From Paenibacillus sp. FSL R10-2734 (GTDB taxonomy: Bacteria; Bacillota; Bacilli; Paenibacillales; Paenibacillaceae): a DNA stretch of 64,000 bases. The DNA lies in contig NZ_CP150170.1 in the NCBI RefSeq assembly GCF_037963865.1, positions 806,001 to 870,000 of the forward strand, written 5' to 3'. Below are positions 16,686 to 24,411 of the stretch, in pieces. How positions within the stretch are numbered: the first letter of the stretch is position 1; each line of letters starts with the position of its first letter. The notes below the pieces were generated by a model. It was not told the origin of the DNA. It ran no database searches and saw nothing but the letters and a program-made list of their open reading frames with translations. The translations under genes were made by a program, and so were the position numbers.

Positions 16686-17756
16686 ATGAATATGGAATCC
16701 ATTTATGGATTAACTTTTGATCAACTGGCGGCATGGCTGTTAGAACGAGGACATAAAAAATTTCGAGCTACGCAGGTCTGGGATTGGCTTTATCGGAAGC
16801 GGATTACAGAATTCTCAGAAATGCTCGATGTAAATAAAGATTGTGTAGAATTATTGGAGCAGCACTATGTGATTCATACGCTGGAAGAACATGTGAAGCA
16901 GGAGTCTGCGGATGGGACGATTAAGTTTCTGTTCCGTTTGAAGGATGGCAACCTGATTGAGACGGTGCTCATGAGACAGAAATACGGTTTGTCCGTTTGT
17001 GTCACTACTCAGGTTGGATGTAATATCGGCTGCAGCTTTTGCGCTAGCGGACTGTTAGCGAAGAGCCGTGATCTTTCCAGCGGTGAGATTGTGGAGCAGA
17101 TTATGAAGGTCCAACAGCATTTGGATGCAGCAAATCTCGAACAAAAGGTTAGTCACGTTGTAGTTATGGGTATTGGCGAGCCGTTCGACAACTTTAAGAA
17201 CTTGCTCGATTTCTTATCGATTATCAAGGACCATAAGGGACTAGCGATCGCAGGAAGAGGGATTACTGTATCGACGAGTGGGCTTGCTAACAAAATCGTT
17301 GAATTCGCCGATGCGAATACACAGGTGAACTTGGCAGTGTCTCTGCATGCACCTAATAATGAGCTGCGGACGCGGATTATGAAGATTAACAAGGCCATTC
17401 CGATCGAGAAATTAATGGAGTCTATAGATTATTATTTGGAAAAAACAAATCGGAGAATTACGTTAGAATACATTCTGATGAAGGATGTAAATGACGGTAA
17501 GGAGCATGCGCTTGAGCTAACTGAGCTAATCGGCGATCGGCGCCAGCTCGTCAACGTGAACTTGATTCCTTATAATCCAGTCGATGAGCACAGTCAATAT
17601 CAGAGAAGCGAGCGGGAGACCGTACGAGCCTTTTTTGATACCTTGAAGAAGCAGGGTGTTAGTGTAAGCACTCGTCTGGAGCATGGTGTGGATATTGATG
17701 CGGCATGCGGACAACTGCGGAGCAAACAGATCAAGAAGTCGAAAGCAATGGCTTGA
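16686..17756 (+). CDS. rlmN: RlmN-type radical SAM rRNA/tRNA adenine-C2 methyltransferase
   Basis: 356 residues. This family methylates C2 of A2503 in 23S rRNA and of A37 in some tRNAs. The radical-SAM cluster cysteines are 112, 116 and 119 (GCNIGCSFC). Cys105 in SVCVTTQ and Cys341 in DIDAACGQL are the two catalytic cysteines, the latter being the methyl carrier. VVMGIGEPFDNF and LAVSLHAPNNELR are strongly RlmN-like. It resembles B. subtilis RlmN rather than the antibiotic-resistance enzyme Cfr. The gene is not next to the usual rsmB/prpC/prkC group, so a second copy may exist elsewhere in the genome. GAGGTAACCA precedes the ATG. Confidence 0.9.
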   Translation: MNMESIYGLTFDQLAAWLLERGHKKFRATQVWDWLYRKRITEFSEMLDVNKDCVELLEQHYVIHTLEEHVKQESADGTIKFLFRLKDGNLIETVLMRQKYGLSVCVTTQVGCNIGCSFCASGLLAKSRDLSSGEIVEQIMKVQQHLDAANLEQKVSHVVVMGIGEPFDNFKNLLDFLSIIKDHKGLAIAGRGITVSTSGLANKIVEFADANTQVNLAVSLHAPNNELRTRIMKINKAIPIEKLMESIDYYLEKTNRRITLEYILMKDVNDGKEHALELTELIGDRRQLVNVNLIPYNPVDEHSQYQRSERETVRAFFDTLKKQGVSVSTRLEHGVDIDAACGQLRSKQIKKSKAMA

Positions 17757-17765
17757 TTAAGTCTG

Positions 17766-17793
17766 CTGACAACCTCATGTTACTTTTTATGAT
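17766..17793 (+). promoter_or_regulatory. Sigma-A-type promoter for DUF6509-like gene
   Basis: CTGACA at 17766-17771 and TATGAT at 17788-17793 with 16-base spacing. Transcription would start near 17800, which rules out the ATG at 17797 and supports the start at 17836. Confidence 0.6.
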
Positions 17794-17835
17794 ACAATGA
17801 CGTGGCAGGTATTAGGAAAAGAGGCTGATGGAACA

Positions 17836-18123
17836 ATGTTGACATTTAAGGGCTACAACGTGGAGAATGTAAAGGATCCTTTTGGCATACTAACCGGTAA
17901 GCGGTATGAATTTATGGTTCAACTGGACGTTCCTGAAGATGATGAGCTCTATATAGAGAATGGCGTATCGGCTAGAGCGATCATTAAAGTGGATGAAGAT
18001 CAGGTCAGCATCGTGAGCTATGATCTACAAGAGACAACTACAGGCAATTTGCTTGATTTCGATATGGAAGAGGACGAGGAAGCAGCACTGCTCCTGTTCT
18101 GTAAAGAGCATTTACCAGAATAA
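17836..18123 (+). CDS. Small acidic protein, DUF6509-like
   Basis: 95 residues from the ATG at 17836 (AAGAGG upstream). The in-frame ATG at 17797 overlaps a promoter -10 and is rejected. The sequence DPFGILTGKRYEF, then VPEDDELY and GVSARAIIKVDED, followed by an acidic tail (DMEEDEEAALLLF), fits the uncharacterised DUF6509 family of Bacillales as I remember it. No catalytic motif, membrane segment or cysteine pair is present. It is monocistronic between rlmN and greA with a terminator after it. Function unknown. Confidence 0.75.
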   Translation: MLTFKGYNVENVKDPFGILTGKRYEFMVQLDVPEDDELYIENGVSARAIIKVDEDQVSIVSYDLQETTTGNLLDFDMEEDEEAALLLFCKEHLPE

Positions 18124-18138
18124 TGATGCAGCATTGAC

Positions 18139-18176
18139 ATCCTTGCCCAATGTTCAATTGTGGCAGGGATTTTTAT
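18139..18176 (+). terminator. Intrinsic terminator
   Basis: ATCCTTGCC pairs with GGCAGGGAT (one mismatch), followed by TTTTATTT. Confidence 0.75.
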
Positions 18177-18187
18177 TTAAATATAAG

Positions 18188-18214
18188 AAAGTATAGGTTT
18201 TGCACCTATACTTT
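18188..18214. terminator. Second hairpin, terminator-like
   Basis: AAAGTATAGGT, TTTGC loop, ACCTATACTTT: a perfect 11-bp stem followed by AATTTTTAT. It may back up the preceding terminator or block antisense reading. Confidence 0.6.
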
Positions 18215-18234
18215 AATTTTTATATTTCTCGCTT

Positions 18235-18279
18235 AAACGCTTGCCGTCCTTACAAGGACGCCGAAGGCGTTTATGCTTG
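18235..18279. repeat. Dispersed extragenic palindromic repeat, copy 1 (longest)
   Basis: Nested inverted repeat: AAACGC, then GTCCTT/AAGGAC with a 2-base loop, then GCCGAAGGCGTTTATGCTT. The segment GGACGCCGAAGGCGTTT recurs in the gaps at 35534 and, with one change, at 26697. It lies in a 218-base gap before greA. It is extragenic, GC-richer than its surroundings and able to fold. It is not a known insertion element to me. Confidence 0.65.
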
Positions 18280-18341
18280 TCGCAAGAATGTGAAATATAG
18301 GTTAAAATATTTATAAAGCATCCAAAATAGGAGTTGTATAC

Positions 18342-18821
18342 ATGTCTAATGAAGAAGTGTTCTTGACCAAAGAAGGATTGGCTCAATTAGAGGAAGAACT
18401 GAAGGAATTGAAGGGCCCAGGGCGCAAGGAATTGGCAGCACGGCTCAAATTGGCGATCAGCTATGGAGACTTGAAGGAAAATAGCGAGTACCATTCGGCC
18501 AAGGACGACCAATCGTTCATGGAGACTCGTATTATGATTTTGGAGAAAATGCTGACCAAAGCCAAGATCGTAGATGAGAGTCAGATGGATCTGTCGAAGG
18601 TTAGTATGGGTTGTATCGTTACCCTGAACGATATTGAATACTCCGAGAAGATTGAATATAGAATTGTAGGGGCTGCTGAAGCGGATGTCCTAAACAACAA
18701 GATTTCCTATGAAAGTCCACTGGGCAAGGAATTGCTTGGTAAAAAAGTCGGGGATATCGTTAGTGTAAATGCACCAATGGGTATCATCAAATATGAATTG
18801 CTTGAAATCAAAATGATGTAA
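18342..18821 (+). CDS. greA: Transcription elongation factor GreA
   Basis: 159 residues, full length. GreA enters the RNA polymerase secondary channel and stimulates cleavage of backtracked RNA. The N-terminal coiled coil (residues 1-75) contains the signature YGDLKENSEYHSAKDDQSF with the acidic Asp/Glu tip. The C-terminal FKBP-like domain includes YRIVGAAEADVLNNKISYES and GDIVSVNAPMGIIKYELLEI. It is a single gene with its own terminator. AGGAG lies before the ATG. Confidence 0.96.
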   Translation: MSNEEVFLTKEGLAQLEEELKELKGPGRKELAARLKLAISYGDLKENSEYHSAKDDQSFMETRIMILEKMLTKAKIVDESQMDLSKVSMGCIVTLNDIEYSEKIEYRIVGAAEADVLNNKISYESPLGKELLGKKVGDIVSVNAPMGIIKYELLEIKMM

Positions 18822-18830
18822 CACATGATG

Positions 18831-18872
18831 AAAAGATCTCAACTCCGTTATAGAGGGGCTGGGATCTTTTTT
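18831..18872 (+). terminator. Terminator after greA
   Basis: AAAAGATCTCA pairs with TGGGATCTTTTTT around a roughly 18-base loop, with a U-run. Confidence 0.8.
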
Positions 18873-18975
18873 ATATTATAGGTAATGGCTATTGTGTATA
18901 TTGATTTCAAATCTTAGACGTCTTGCTCTGTTGCGCTTATAGTTTAGAGTAACTTAGAGCTGAGGAGTACTGTTT

Positions 18976-19905
18976 ATGATCCAGAGTGTATTATCAACGT
19001 TGTATCAAGTCATCGTGCCATTATCCATTCCGGTGATCGTCGGTGCGCTGCTTGGAAGGTTTAAGAATCTGGACACCAAGCCGTTATTGACGCTCTATCT
19101 ATACTTTTTAACGCCGGCTATTATTCTTAATACATTGGCTACGGCTGAGATTTCTATGGATGATATATATAAGACGCTCGCCTTTTCACTTCTGAATCTG
19201 TGCTTCCTATGGGCGATTGCAAATATCATCGGGAAGTTATTGAAGCTCGGACCCTCTGGAATATCAGGATTGACCCTGATCTCGACGTTTACGAATAGTG
19301 TGAATTATGGACTTCCTTTGGTGTTACTTGCTTTCGGACAGCTTGGGCTCGATAAGGCTTCTGTGTATGTGATTGGGCAGATGATTATCGTGAATACAGT
19401 GGGCGTTTATTTTGCGGCTAGGTCGCAGTTCTCGGTGAAAAATGCGGTAAAGTCCGTGTTCTCTCTCCCTGCCATCTATGCGGCTATACTAGCACTTTTT
19501 CTTAGAATATTTGACCTGCATTTACCTTCTGAGCTTGCTACAGGGGTCTCTATGGTTGCCGGAGGTTATTCACCAGTCGTACTGGCGATTCTGGGCGCAC
19601 AGATGGTCAAAGTAAGAACCATGCCATCTGAACACAAGGGCCAGTCTACTTTTTGGACAGGGATGCTCATTCGATTAATATTAGCTCCACTAGTGGCATA
19701 CCTCGGATTATCTATTCTGCAAATTGACGGTATTTTATTCTCTGTACTGCTGATTCTGGCCTCTATGCCAGTTGCCGTCAACGCGGTGGTATTAGCGGAG
19801 CGATTTAACGCTTCTCCAGAGCTAGTATCCAAATGTATTTTATGGACGACGCTAGCTTCGTTTCTCGTGTTGCCGATCCTTATTGTGCTAGTGCAAGGTG
19901 CGTAA
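18976..19905 (+). CDS. AEC-family (auxin efflux carrier-type) transporter
   Basis: 309 residues with about 10 membrane segments. Typical AEC features are visible: an N-terminal PVIVGALLGRF, the NSVNYGLPLVLLAFG region with a helix-breaking Asn/Gly/Pro, and the C-terminal MPVAVNAVVLAERFNASPELVSK signature. Bacterial members carry malate, malonate and similar anions or unknown substrates; the plant name does not imply auxin here. GAGCTGAGGAG precedes the ATG. It stands alone with a strong terminator. Confidence 0.9.
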   Translation: MIQSVLSTLYQVIVPLSIPVIVGALLGRFKNLDTKPLLTLYLYFLTPAIILNTLATAEISMDDIYKTLAFSLLNLCFLWAIANIIGKLLKLGPSGISGLTLISTFTNSVNYGLPLVLLAFGQLGLDKASVYVIGQMIIVNTVGVYFAARSQFSVKNAVKSVFSLPAIYAAILALFLRIFDLHLPSELATGVSMVAGGYSPVVLAILGAQMVKVRTMPSEHKGQSTFWTGMLIRLILAPLVAYLGLSILQIDGILFSVLLILASMPVAVNAVVLAERFNASPELVSKCILWTTLASFLVLPILIVLVQGA

Positions 19906-19909
19906 AGAC

Positions 19910-19951
19910 AAAAAGACCCCTCTTTCATTTCTGAAAGATAGGGTCTTTTTT
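19910..19951. terminator. Bidirectional terminator
   Basis: AAAAAGACCC and GGGTCTTTTTT flank an inner TCTTTCA/TGAAAGA hairpin, between the convergent AEC and aldo/keto reductase genes. Confidence 0.9.
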
Positions 19952-19979
19952 ACTGTTACTTAACCTAGTGATTGCTTAA

Positions 19980-20822
19980 TTAGAAGTCGAAATGATCAGG
20001 GTCTGGACCTACCCGTTGATCTTGATTCAAGGCGTTAATTAGAGTCATATCCTCTTCCGTTAACTGAAAATCAAACACGTCTACGTTTTCGATGATCCGG
20101 TGCTTTTTCGTGGACTTTGGAATGGTAATAATTCCTCGTTGCAGGTCCCAACGGATAATCACTTGGGCTACAGATTTGCCGTGTTTAGCTGCAATTTGTT
20201 TCAGGATAGGCTGAACGAACAATTGACCTTGCATTAATGGAGACCAAGCCTCCAATTGGATTTCATGTTTTTTGCAGAAGCTAAGCAGCTCTTGCTGACT
20301 CAAATAAGGGTGGAGCTCTACTTGGTTTACCATCGGCTTAATTTCCGCATCCTTCATCACATCTTCAAGATGATGGATCTGGAAATTGCTGACTCCGATC
20401 GCTTTTACGCGCCCCTCTTTATACAGCGTTTCAAGCGCTCTCCAAGTCTCTTTATATTTTCCCTGTACTGGCCAGTGGATAAGATATAGATCAAGATACT
20501 CAAGTCCAAGCTTAGCTAGGCTAGTCTCGTAGGCGGCAATGGTTTCTTCGTATCCCATATCTGCAGTCCAGACCTTAGAGGTTACGAAGAGCTCTTCTCT
20601 GGATAGGTTGTTCTCCTGCAAAGCTTCTTTGATCGCTTGACCCACGCCAGCCTCATTCTCATAGATCGCTGCTGTGTCGATGCTGCGGTAGCCATGTGCA
20701 ATGGCAGATTTGATCGCTTGTATCAGCTCTGCCCCTTCTTCGACCTGAAATACACCGAGTCCAAGCCAAGGCATGTTTACCCCGTTGTGTAATGTAGTTG
20801 TATCCTGTAGATGTTGAGCCAT
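19980..20822 (-). CDS. Aldo/keto reductase
   Basis: 280 residues from the ATG at 20822, ten bases after AGGAGG; a second in-frame ATG at 20828 is only four bases from it. An NADPH-dependent TIM-barrel reductase. GYRSIDTAAIYENEAGVG holds the catalytic Asp and Tyr, VTSKVW the Lys and LYLIHWPV the His, completing the tetrad. IPKSTKKHRIIEN is the NADPH-binding segment. Closest in style to B. subtilis YtbE/YvgN, which reduce glyoxal-type and other aldehydes. It follows the MFS gene by about 58 bases on the same strand and may be co-transcribed with it. Confidence 0.94.
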   Translation of the reverse strand: MAQHLQDTTTLHNGVNMPWLGLGVFQVEEGAELIQAIKSAIAHGYRSIDTAAIYENEAGVGQAIKEALQENNLSREELFVTSKVWTADMGYEETIAAYETSLAKLGLEYLDLYLIHWPVQGKYKETWRALETLYKEGRVKAIGVSNFQIHHLEDVMKDAEIKPMVNQVELHPYLSQQELLSFCKKHEIQLEAWSPLMQGQLFVQPILKQIAAKHGKSVAQVIIRWDLQRGIITIPKSTKKHRIIENVDVFDFQLTEEDMTLINALNQDQRVGPDPDHFDF

Positions 20823-20880
20823 AATCATAAAACCTCCTAAGATATTTATAAGTTTATTTGGGTTGTTTATGGAAAGCTAA

Positions 20881-22089
20881 TTAAGCAGCTTCAGACTGGA
20901 GAAGAGTCTCATCTTTCCTCTCCAGCGCACGACTCCAGGCGGTTAGGATTACCGCGGATAGAACCATTATAGCGCCCACCCAAGTGGTATGAATCAGTCC
21001 CATATGATCCGTCACAATGCCGCCAAGATAAGCACCGATGGCAATACCAGCGTTAAAAGCAGAAATATTCATCGCAGATGCTACGTCTCTCGCACTCGGC
21101 GCATATCGATCTGCAAGTGTGACTACGTGTACCTGTAGACCGGGTACGTTCATGAAGGCTAACAAGCCCATAAAGAAGATCGTGAGTAGTGCAGCCACTT
21201 TATAAGGAGCGGTAAAGGTTAAGACGAATAATACAATAGCTTGTACAGCAAACATGTAGAACAGGGCATTCAAAGGCTTACGGTTGGCTGCTTTACCTCC
21301 AATGACGTTGCCGATGGCAATCGCTATACCATACACAAGAAGGATGACGGCAACGGTGCTCTCTTTGAAACCGCTGATTTCATGAAGAAGTGGAGATAAA
21401 TAAGTAAAGACTACAAATGTGCCTCCATACCCTAAAGCAGTGATTGCCAAGGCCAGCAGTAATCGTCCGTTCGTTACGAGTTTCACTTGTTCACGAAGCG
21501 GTGTTGGGGTTCCTTTGCGCAGCCCTTTAGCAGGGACCAAGAGCAGATTACCGATGAGCGCTATAAGCCCGATGGCAACAATGGCGATGAATGCAGCTCG
21601 CCAGCCTAACTGTTGCCCTAGAAAGGTACCCAGTGGAACACCAGTAACAGTAGCTACGGTTAGCCCTGTAAACATGATTGCAATAGCACTGGCTTTACGA
21701 TTGTCGGGTACGAGGTCGGCTGCGATGGTTGAGGCAATCGACATGAACAGGCCATGTGATAGGGCAGAAATAACTCTGGCAATTAGCAGAACTGTAATTC
21801 CGCCCGCAGCAGCCGCAAGACTATTGCCGATAATAAACACAATCATAATGATTAGCAATAACGTTTTCCGCGATATCGCTGTGGTCAGGGACGTTAAGAT
21901 AGGGGCGCCAAAGGTTACCCCTAAAGCGTATAAAGTAACGGTTAATCCTGCTGTGGTCAGCGGTATATGCAGGTCATCGGCGATTAGTGGCAGCAGCCCT
22001 ACGCTGATAAACTCGGTGGTTCCGATCGCAAAGGCGCTAATGGCTAAAGCCAAGAGTGCCATGGTACTTCTTTTTTGGTCTAACAACAT
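20881..22089 (-). CDS. MFS transporter, DHA1 (AraJ/YdhP-like) family
   Basis: 402 residues from the ATG at 22089, eight bases after AGGAG; an in-frame GTG at 22098 overlaps that site. There are 12 membrane segments. FAIGTTEFISVGLLPLIADD is the typical first helix of the AraJ/YdhP/YtbD group, and GAPILTSLTTAISRK is the motif-A loop. Members export drugs or sugars; the substrate here is unknown. The promoter side carries two palindromes (22163-22205), and the aldo/keto reductase gene follows closely. This recalls the B. subtilis ytbE-ytbD pair, so a joint response to electrophiles is plausible. Confidence 0.9.
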   Translation of the reverse strand: MLLDQKRSTMALLALAISAFAIGTTEFISVGLLPLIADDLHIPLTTAGLTVTLYALGVTFGAPILTSLTTAISRKTLLLIIMIVFIIGNSLAAAAGGITVLLIARVISALSHGLFMSIASTIAADLVPDNRKASAIAIMFTGLTVATVTGVPLGTFLGQQLGWRAAFIAIVAIGLIALIGNLLLVPAKGLRKGTPTPLREQVKLVTNGRLLLALAITALGYGGTFVVFTYLSPLLHEISGFKESTVAVILLVYGIAIAIGNVIGGKAANRKPLNALFYMFAVQAIVLFVLTFTAPYKVAALLTIFFMGLLAFMNVPGLQVHVVTLADRYAPSARDVASAMNISAFNAGIAIGAYLGGIVTDHMGLIHTTWVGAIMVLSAVILTAWSRALERKDETLLQSEAA

Positions 22090-22162
22090 GTCTCTCACTC
22101 CTACACTCTGTTAATCACCGGTCCGGTAAGTGCAATTATGAAGCCATGTATCCTTTAAGTAT

Positions 22163-22205
22163 AGTACGTACTTTAAAGTGCTATAGGTACTAAAAAGTAC
22201 CTATA
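22163..22205 (-). promoter_or_regulatory. Palindromic operator candidates upstream of MFS/AKR genes
   Basis: AGTACGTACT (22163-22172) and TATAGGTACT-AAAA-AGTACCTATA (22182-22205), both perfect. The shared TACT/AGTA half-sites resemble those bound by HxlR/DUF24 regulators. On the minus strand TATACT near 22158 can serve as a -10, placing the palindromes over and upstream of the -35. No regulator gene is adjacent. Confidence 0.55.
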
Positions 22206-22255
22206 AGATATCGCCTAAGGATTTTGTTATCCATTTCTAGAATATAATCCGCAAC

Positions 22256-22303
22256 AAAAAAAGCGTTGGACCTCCTTGGTTTGAAGGCGTTGCCAACGCT
22301 TTT
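22256..22303 (-). terminator. Terminator after Gfo/Idh oxidoreductase
   Basis: AAAGCGTTGG and CCAACGCTTT form a perfect 10-bp stem. On the minus strand it is followed by a T-run. Confidence 0.85.
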
Positions 22304-22335
22304 AATGATGCTTGACCTATAGTATTCAGTTTATT

Positions 22336-23304
22336 TTATTCGAAGCTGTATTTAATGCCCCATTGCTCCCTAACATTGCTCATAATTTCCATGACATCTA
22401 AGGAGAGGTGAAGGGTTTCCCGGTTGCCTTTTTCCTCGATATAGCGCTGCATATCTTCAATTTCGTATTGTAGCGCTTTAGAAGTATCGCCGGCTTCAAT
22501 CGTTTCTAGGGTACCATCTAAATATTGAATTGTAGCTTGGGAGGCCCGCGGAAAATTATCTACGGTAATAAAGCCAAGTTCTCCAGCAACGACACCGCGT
22601 TTAGGCATTTTGGAGCGCATCGTAAGGGAGATGACCCCCATTTCATCCGCATCGTTGTTCAGAATAATTCCGGATTGTTCATCAACGCCTGTCTCGAAAC
22701 GTTTCACCGTAGTCAGGATCTCATGCGGCTGTTTGGACAGGAAGAATCTCGTGAAGGATAAGGCATAGGTACCGATATCCAGCAGTGCTCCTCCCGCCAG
22801 ATCTTTGCTGAAGAAACGATTGTTCACATCGTATTCCTTATGGCTGCCGAAGGAGACCTGCACCATTTTGAGGCGTCCGAGCTTGCCCTCATCAACGATT
22901 TGCCGTAGCTTTTTGTACAGTGGCATATGGTAGATGGTCATAGCTTCGGCGACGACTAAGTTTTTTCGCTTAGCAAGCTCGGAGATTTCCTGTAGCTGTC
23001 TGCTATTTACGGTGATCGCTTTTTCACAGAGGACATGTTTGTTATTCTGCAAGCTTTCTATGATGTATTCATAGTGATTGCTATGTGGTGTGGAGATGTA
23101 GACAACATCAATTTCTGGATCTTGCAACATTTCGCTGTAATTGCCATAAGCCTTTTCTGCACCATATTGGCTCGCGAACGCTTGGGCTTTCTCTAAGGTC
23201 CGTGATCCTACCGCATATAAAGTTCCACCGATGTCATTTAGAGCAGCCGCAAATTCAGTAGCGATACTTCCCGGGCCGATGATAGCCCATTTTAGATTGT
23301 TCAT
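22336..23304 (-). CDS. Gfo/Idh/MocA-family oxidoreductase
   Basis: 322 residues from the ATG at 23304 (GAGGTG six bases upstream; an in-frame GTG at 23313 overlaps it). The N-terminal Rossmann domain shows WAIIGPGSIATEFAAAL, YVISTPHSNHYEY and HVLCEKAITVN; the EK Lys is the usual catalytic residue. The C-terminal domain is the standard beta-sheet substrate-binding half, with GGALLDIGTYALSF. Members oxidise or reduce sugars, inositols or dihydrodiols with NAD(P). Nothing nearby indicates the substrate. The gene is monocistronic. Confidence 0.92.
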   Translation of the reverse strand: MNNLKWAIIGPGSIATEFAAALNDIGGTLYAVGSRTLEKAQAFASQYGAEKAYGNYSEMLQDPEIDVVYISTPHSNHYEYIIESLQNNKHVLCEKAITVNSRQLQEISELAKRKNLVVAEAMTIYHMPLYKKLRQIVDEGKLGRLKMVQVSFGSHKEYDVNNRFFSKDLAGGALLDIGTYALSFTRFFLSKQPHEILTTVKRFETGVDEQSGIILNNDADEMGVISLTMRSKMPKRGVVAGELGFITVDNFPRASQATIQYLDGTLETIEAGDTSKALQYEIEDMQRYIEEKGNRETLHLSLDVMEIMSNVREQWGIKYSFE

Positions 23305-23538
23305 TGCTAGCACCTCGCATGTTTTAGATTATTTGATCATTATATTGTACAGGAATATCGGACCGAACGTTGAGCATTGAAACTGCGCAGAAGATATTGG
23401 AGCAGTAACTACTAAATGTAAACAATTGAATTTCGTGAAAATAACCTGAAAATGGTATGCAAAATACTAAAAATTTTGCTTGTAAGCACCAGACAGAGCG
23501 TGTAAGATATACAAGGTATTCATACCGAACATTTATAA

Positions 23539-23609
23539 ACTCGTATAATCTTGGGGATATGGCCCATAAGTTTCTACCGGATAACCATCGTAATTATCCG
23601 ACTATGAGT
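23539..23609 (+). ncRNA. Purine (guanine-type) riboswitch aptamer
   Basis: P1 pairs ACTCGTA with TATGAGT. Between them are the conserved TATAATC, GGATATGGCCC, AAGTTTCTACCGG and CCGACTATG segments, with P2 (TTGGG/CCCAT) and P3 (GGATAA/TTATCC) stems. The C in GACTATG is the residue that pairs with the ligand, so the aptamer should bind guanine or hypoxanthine; adenine aptamers have U there. It lies ahead of xpt-pbuX, as in B. subtilis. Here a second, ykkC-like aptamer starts within a few bases of its end, and the terminator lies beyond that one. Confidence 0.95.
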
Positions 23610-23611
23610 GA

Positions 23612-23712
23612 AATAGCGCATCTAGGGTTCCGCTTCCTTCTTTGAAGGAAAGGTCTGGACCGAGCGACGCGGACACTACGTAGTGTTACACCACTAAGGG
23701 ACAAAAGCCCAG
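23612..23712 (+). ncRNA. ykkC-like aptamer, probably PRPP-type (subtype 2b)
   Basis: GCGCATCTAGGGTTCCG, a hairpin (TTCCTTC/GAAGGAA), GGTCTGGACCGAGCGA, a second hairpin (ACACTA/TAGTGT), then ACACCAC, AAGGGACAAAAGCCC and AGAAGGA. CTAGGGTTCCG, GG-C-GG-CCGAG and GGGA-AAAAGCCC are the hallmark blocks of ykkC-class RNAs. The ACACGG block typical of guanidine-I members is altered. With purine salvage genes downstream and a guanine aptamer immediately upstream, this matches the published tandem guanine-PRPP arrangement. PRPP rather than ppGpp or guanidine is inferred. Confidence 0.82.
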
Positions 23713-23765
23713 AAGGACAGATTCACTTGAGAGAAACGACTCAAGGGATTTGTCCTTTTTTTGTT
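23713..23765 (+). terminator. Riboswitch-controlled terminator
   Basis: AAGGACA pairs with TGTCCTT, with an inner CTTGAG/CTCAAG stem, followed by a long U-run. Its 5' arm abuts the 3' edge of the ykkC-like aptamer (AGAAGGA), so ligand binding there should compete with terminator formation. Confidence 0.9.
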
Positions 23766-23796
23766 TTTATAATGAAGAAGGAGAGATCAGTTCACG

Positions 23797-24411
23797 ATGA
23801 AAGTACTTCAAGAGCGCATTAGACAAGAGGGTCTTATTTTATCAGATACGGTACTGAAGGTAGATTCATTTCTGAATCATCAGGTCGATACGGAGCTAGC
23901 GCTGCAAATCGGTCAGGAGTTCAAGAAGTTGTTCGGACATCAACCGATCACAAAAGTGATTACTATTGAAGCTAGTGGTATTCAGTTTGCAATGGCTACT
24001 GCGATTGCATTAGGTGTACCGTTTATTTATGCGAAGAAAAAGAAAGCTGTAACCCTCTCGGAGGCAGTTTATTCAGCGCCTGTACATTCCTTTACACGCC
24101 AAGAGGATTATCTGGTTAGCGTCTCTCAGAAATATCTTGGACCCGATGACAAAGTGCTTATTGTAGATGATTTCCTCGCTACTGGTGCTGCTCTTGTGGG
24201 GCTGGTTGATATTGTGAAAGAGGCTGGAGCAGAGCTCCTTGGCGTCGGCTGTGTCATTGAAAAGAGCTTCCAAGAAGGTCGGAGCCTTCTGGAGAAAAGA
24301 GGCATAGAAGTACATGCCTTGGCCCGTATTGCATCTATGTCACCGGGTGAAATTCACTTCATTGATAATGAAAGCTCATTAGAGGAAGTCAAGGAGAGTG
24401 CGGGATGTTAA
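23797..24411 (+). CDS. xpt: Xanthine phosphoribosyltransferase
   Basis: 204 residues, family length. It converts xanthine plus PRPP to XMP in purine salvage. The PRPP-binding motif VLIVDDFLATGAAL is near residues 125-140, and the start MKVLQERIRQEGLILSDTVLKVDSFLNHQ is characteristic of Xpt (cut here by description: residues 1-29). The gene overlaps pbuX by seven bases, forming the same two-gene operon as in B. subtilis. Expression is controlled by the upstream guanine and ykkC-type aptamers. PRPP is also the enzyme's co-substrate, so a PRPP-sensing leader makes metabolic sense. Confidence 0.96.
   Translation: MKVLQERIRQEGLILSDTVLKVDSFLNHQVDTELALQIGQEFKKLFGHQPITKVITIEASGIQFAMATAIALGVPFIYAKKKKAVTLSEAVYSAPVHSFTRQEDYLVSVSQKYLGPDDKVLIVDDFLATGAALVGLVDIVKEAGAELLGVGCVIEKSFQEGRSLLEKRGIEVHALARIASMSPGEIHFIDNESSLEEVKESAGC

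Noticed and set aside
16686..17756. Cfr-type antibiotic-resistance methyltransferase
   Set aside because: Core segments such as VVMGIGEPFDNF and LAVSLHAPNNE match RlmN of B. subtilis much better than Cfr.
21419..22114. Long open frame (231 codons) antisense to the MFS gene
   Set aside because: Low-complexity Ala/Ser/Met composition, no RBS, and the opposite strand encodes a clear 12-helix transporter.
23539..23609. Adenine riboswitch
   Set aside because: The ligand-pairing position is C (GACTATG), not U.
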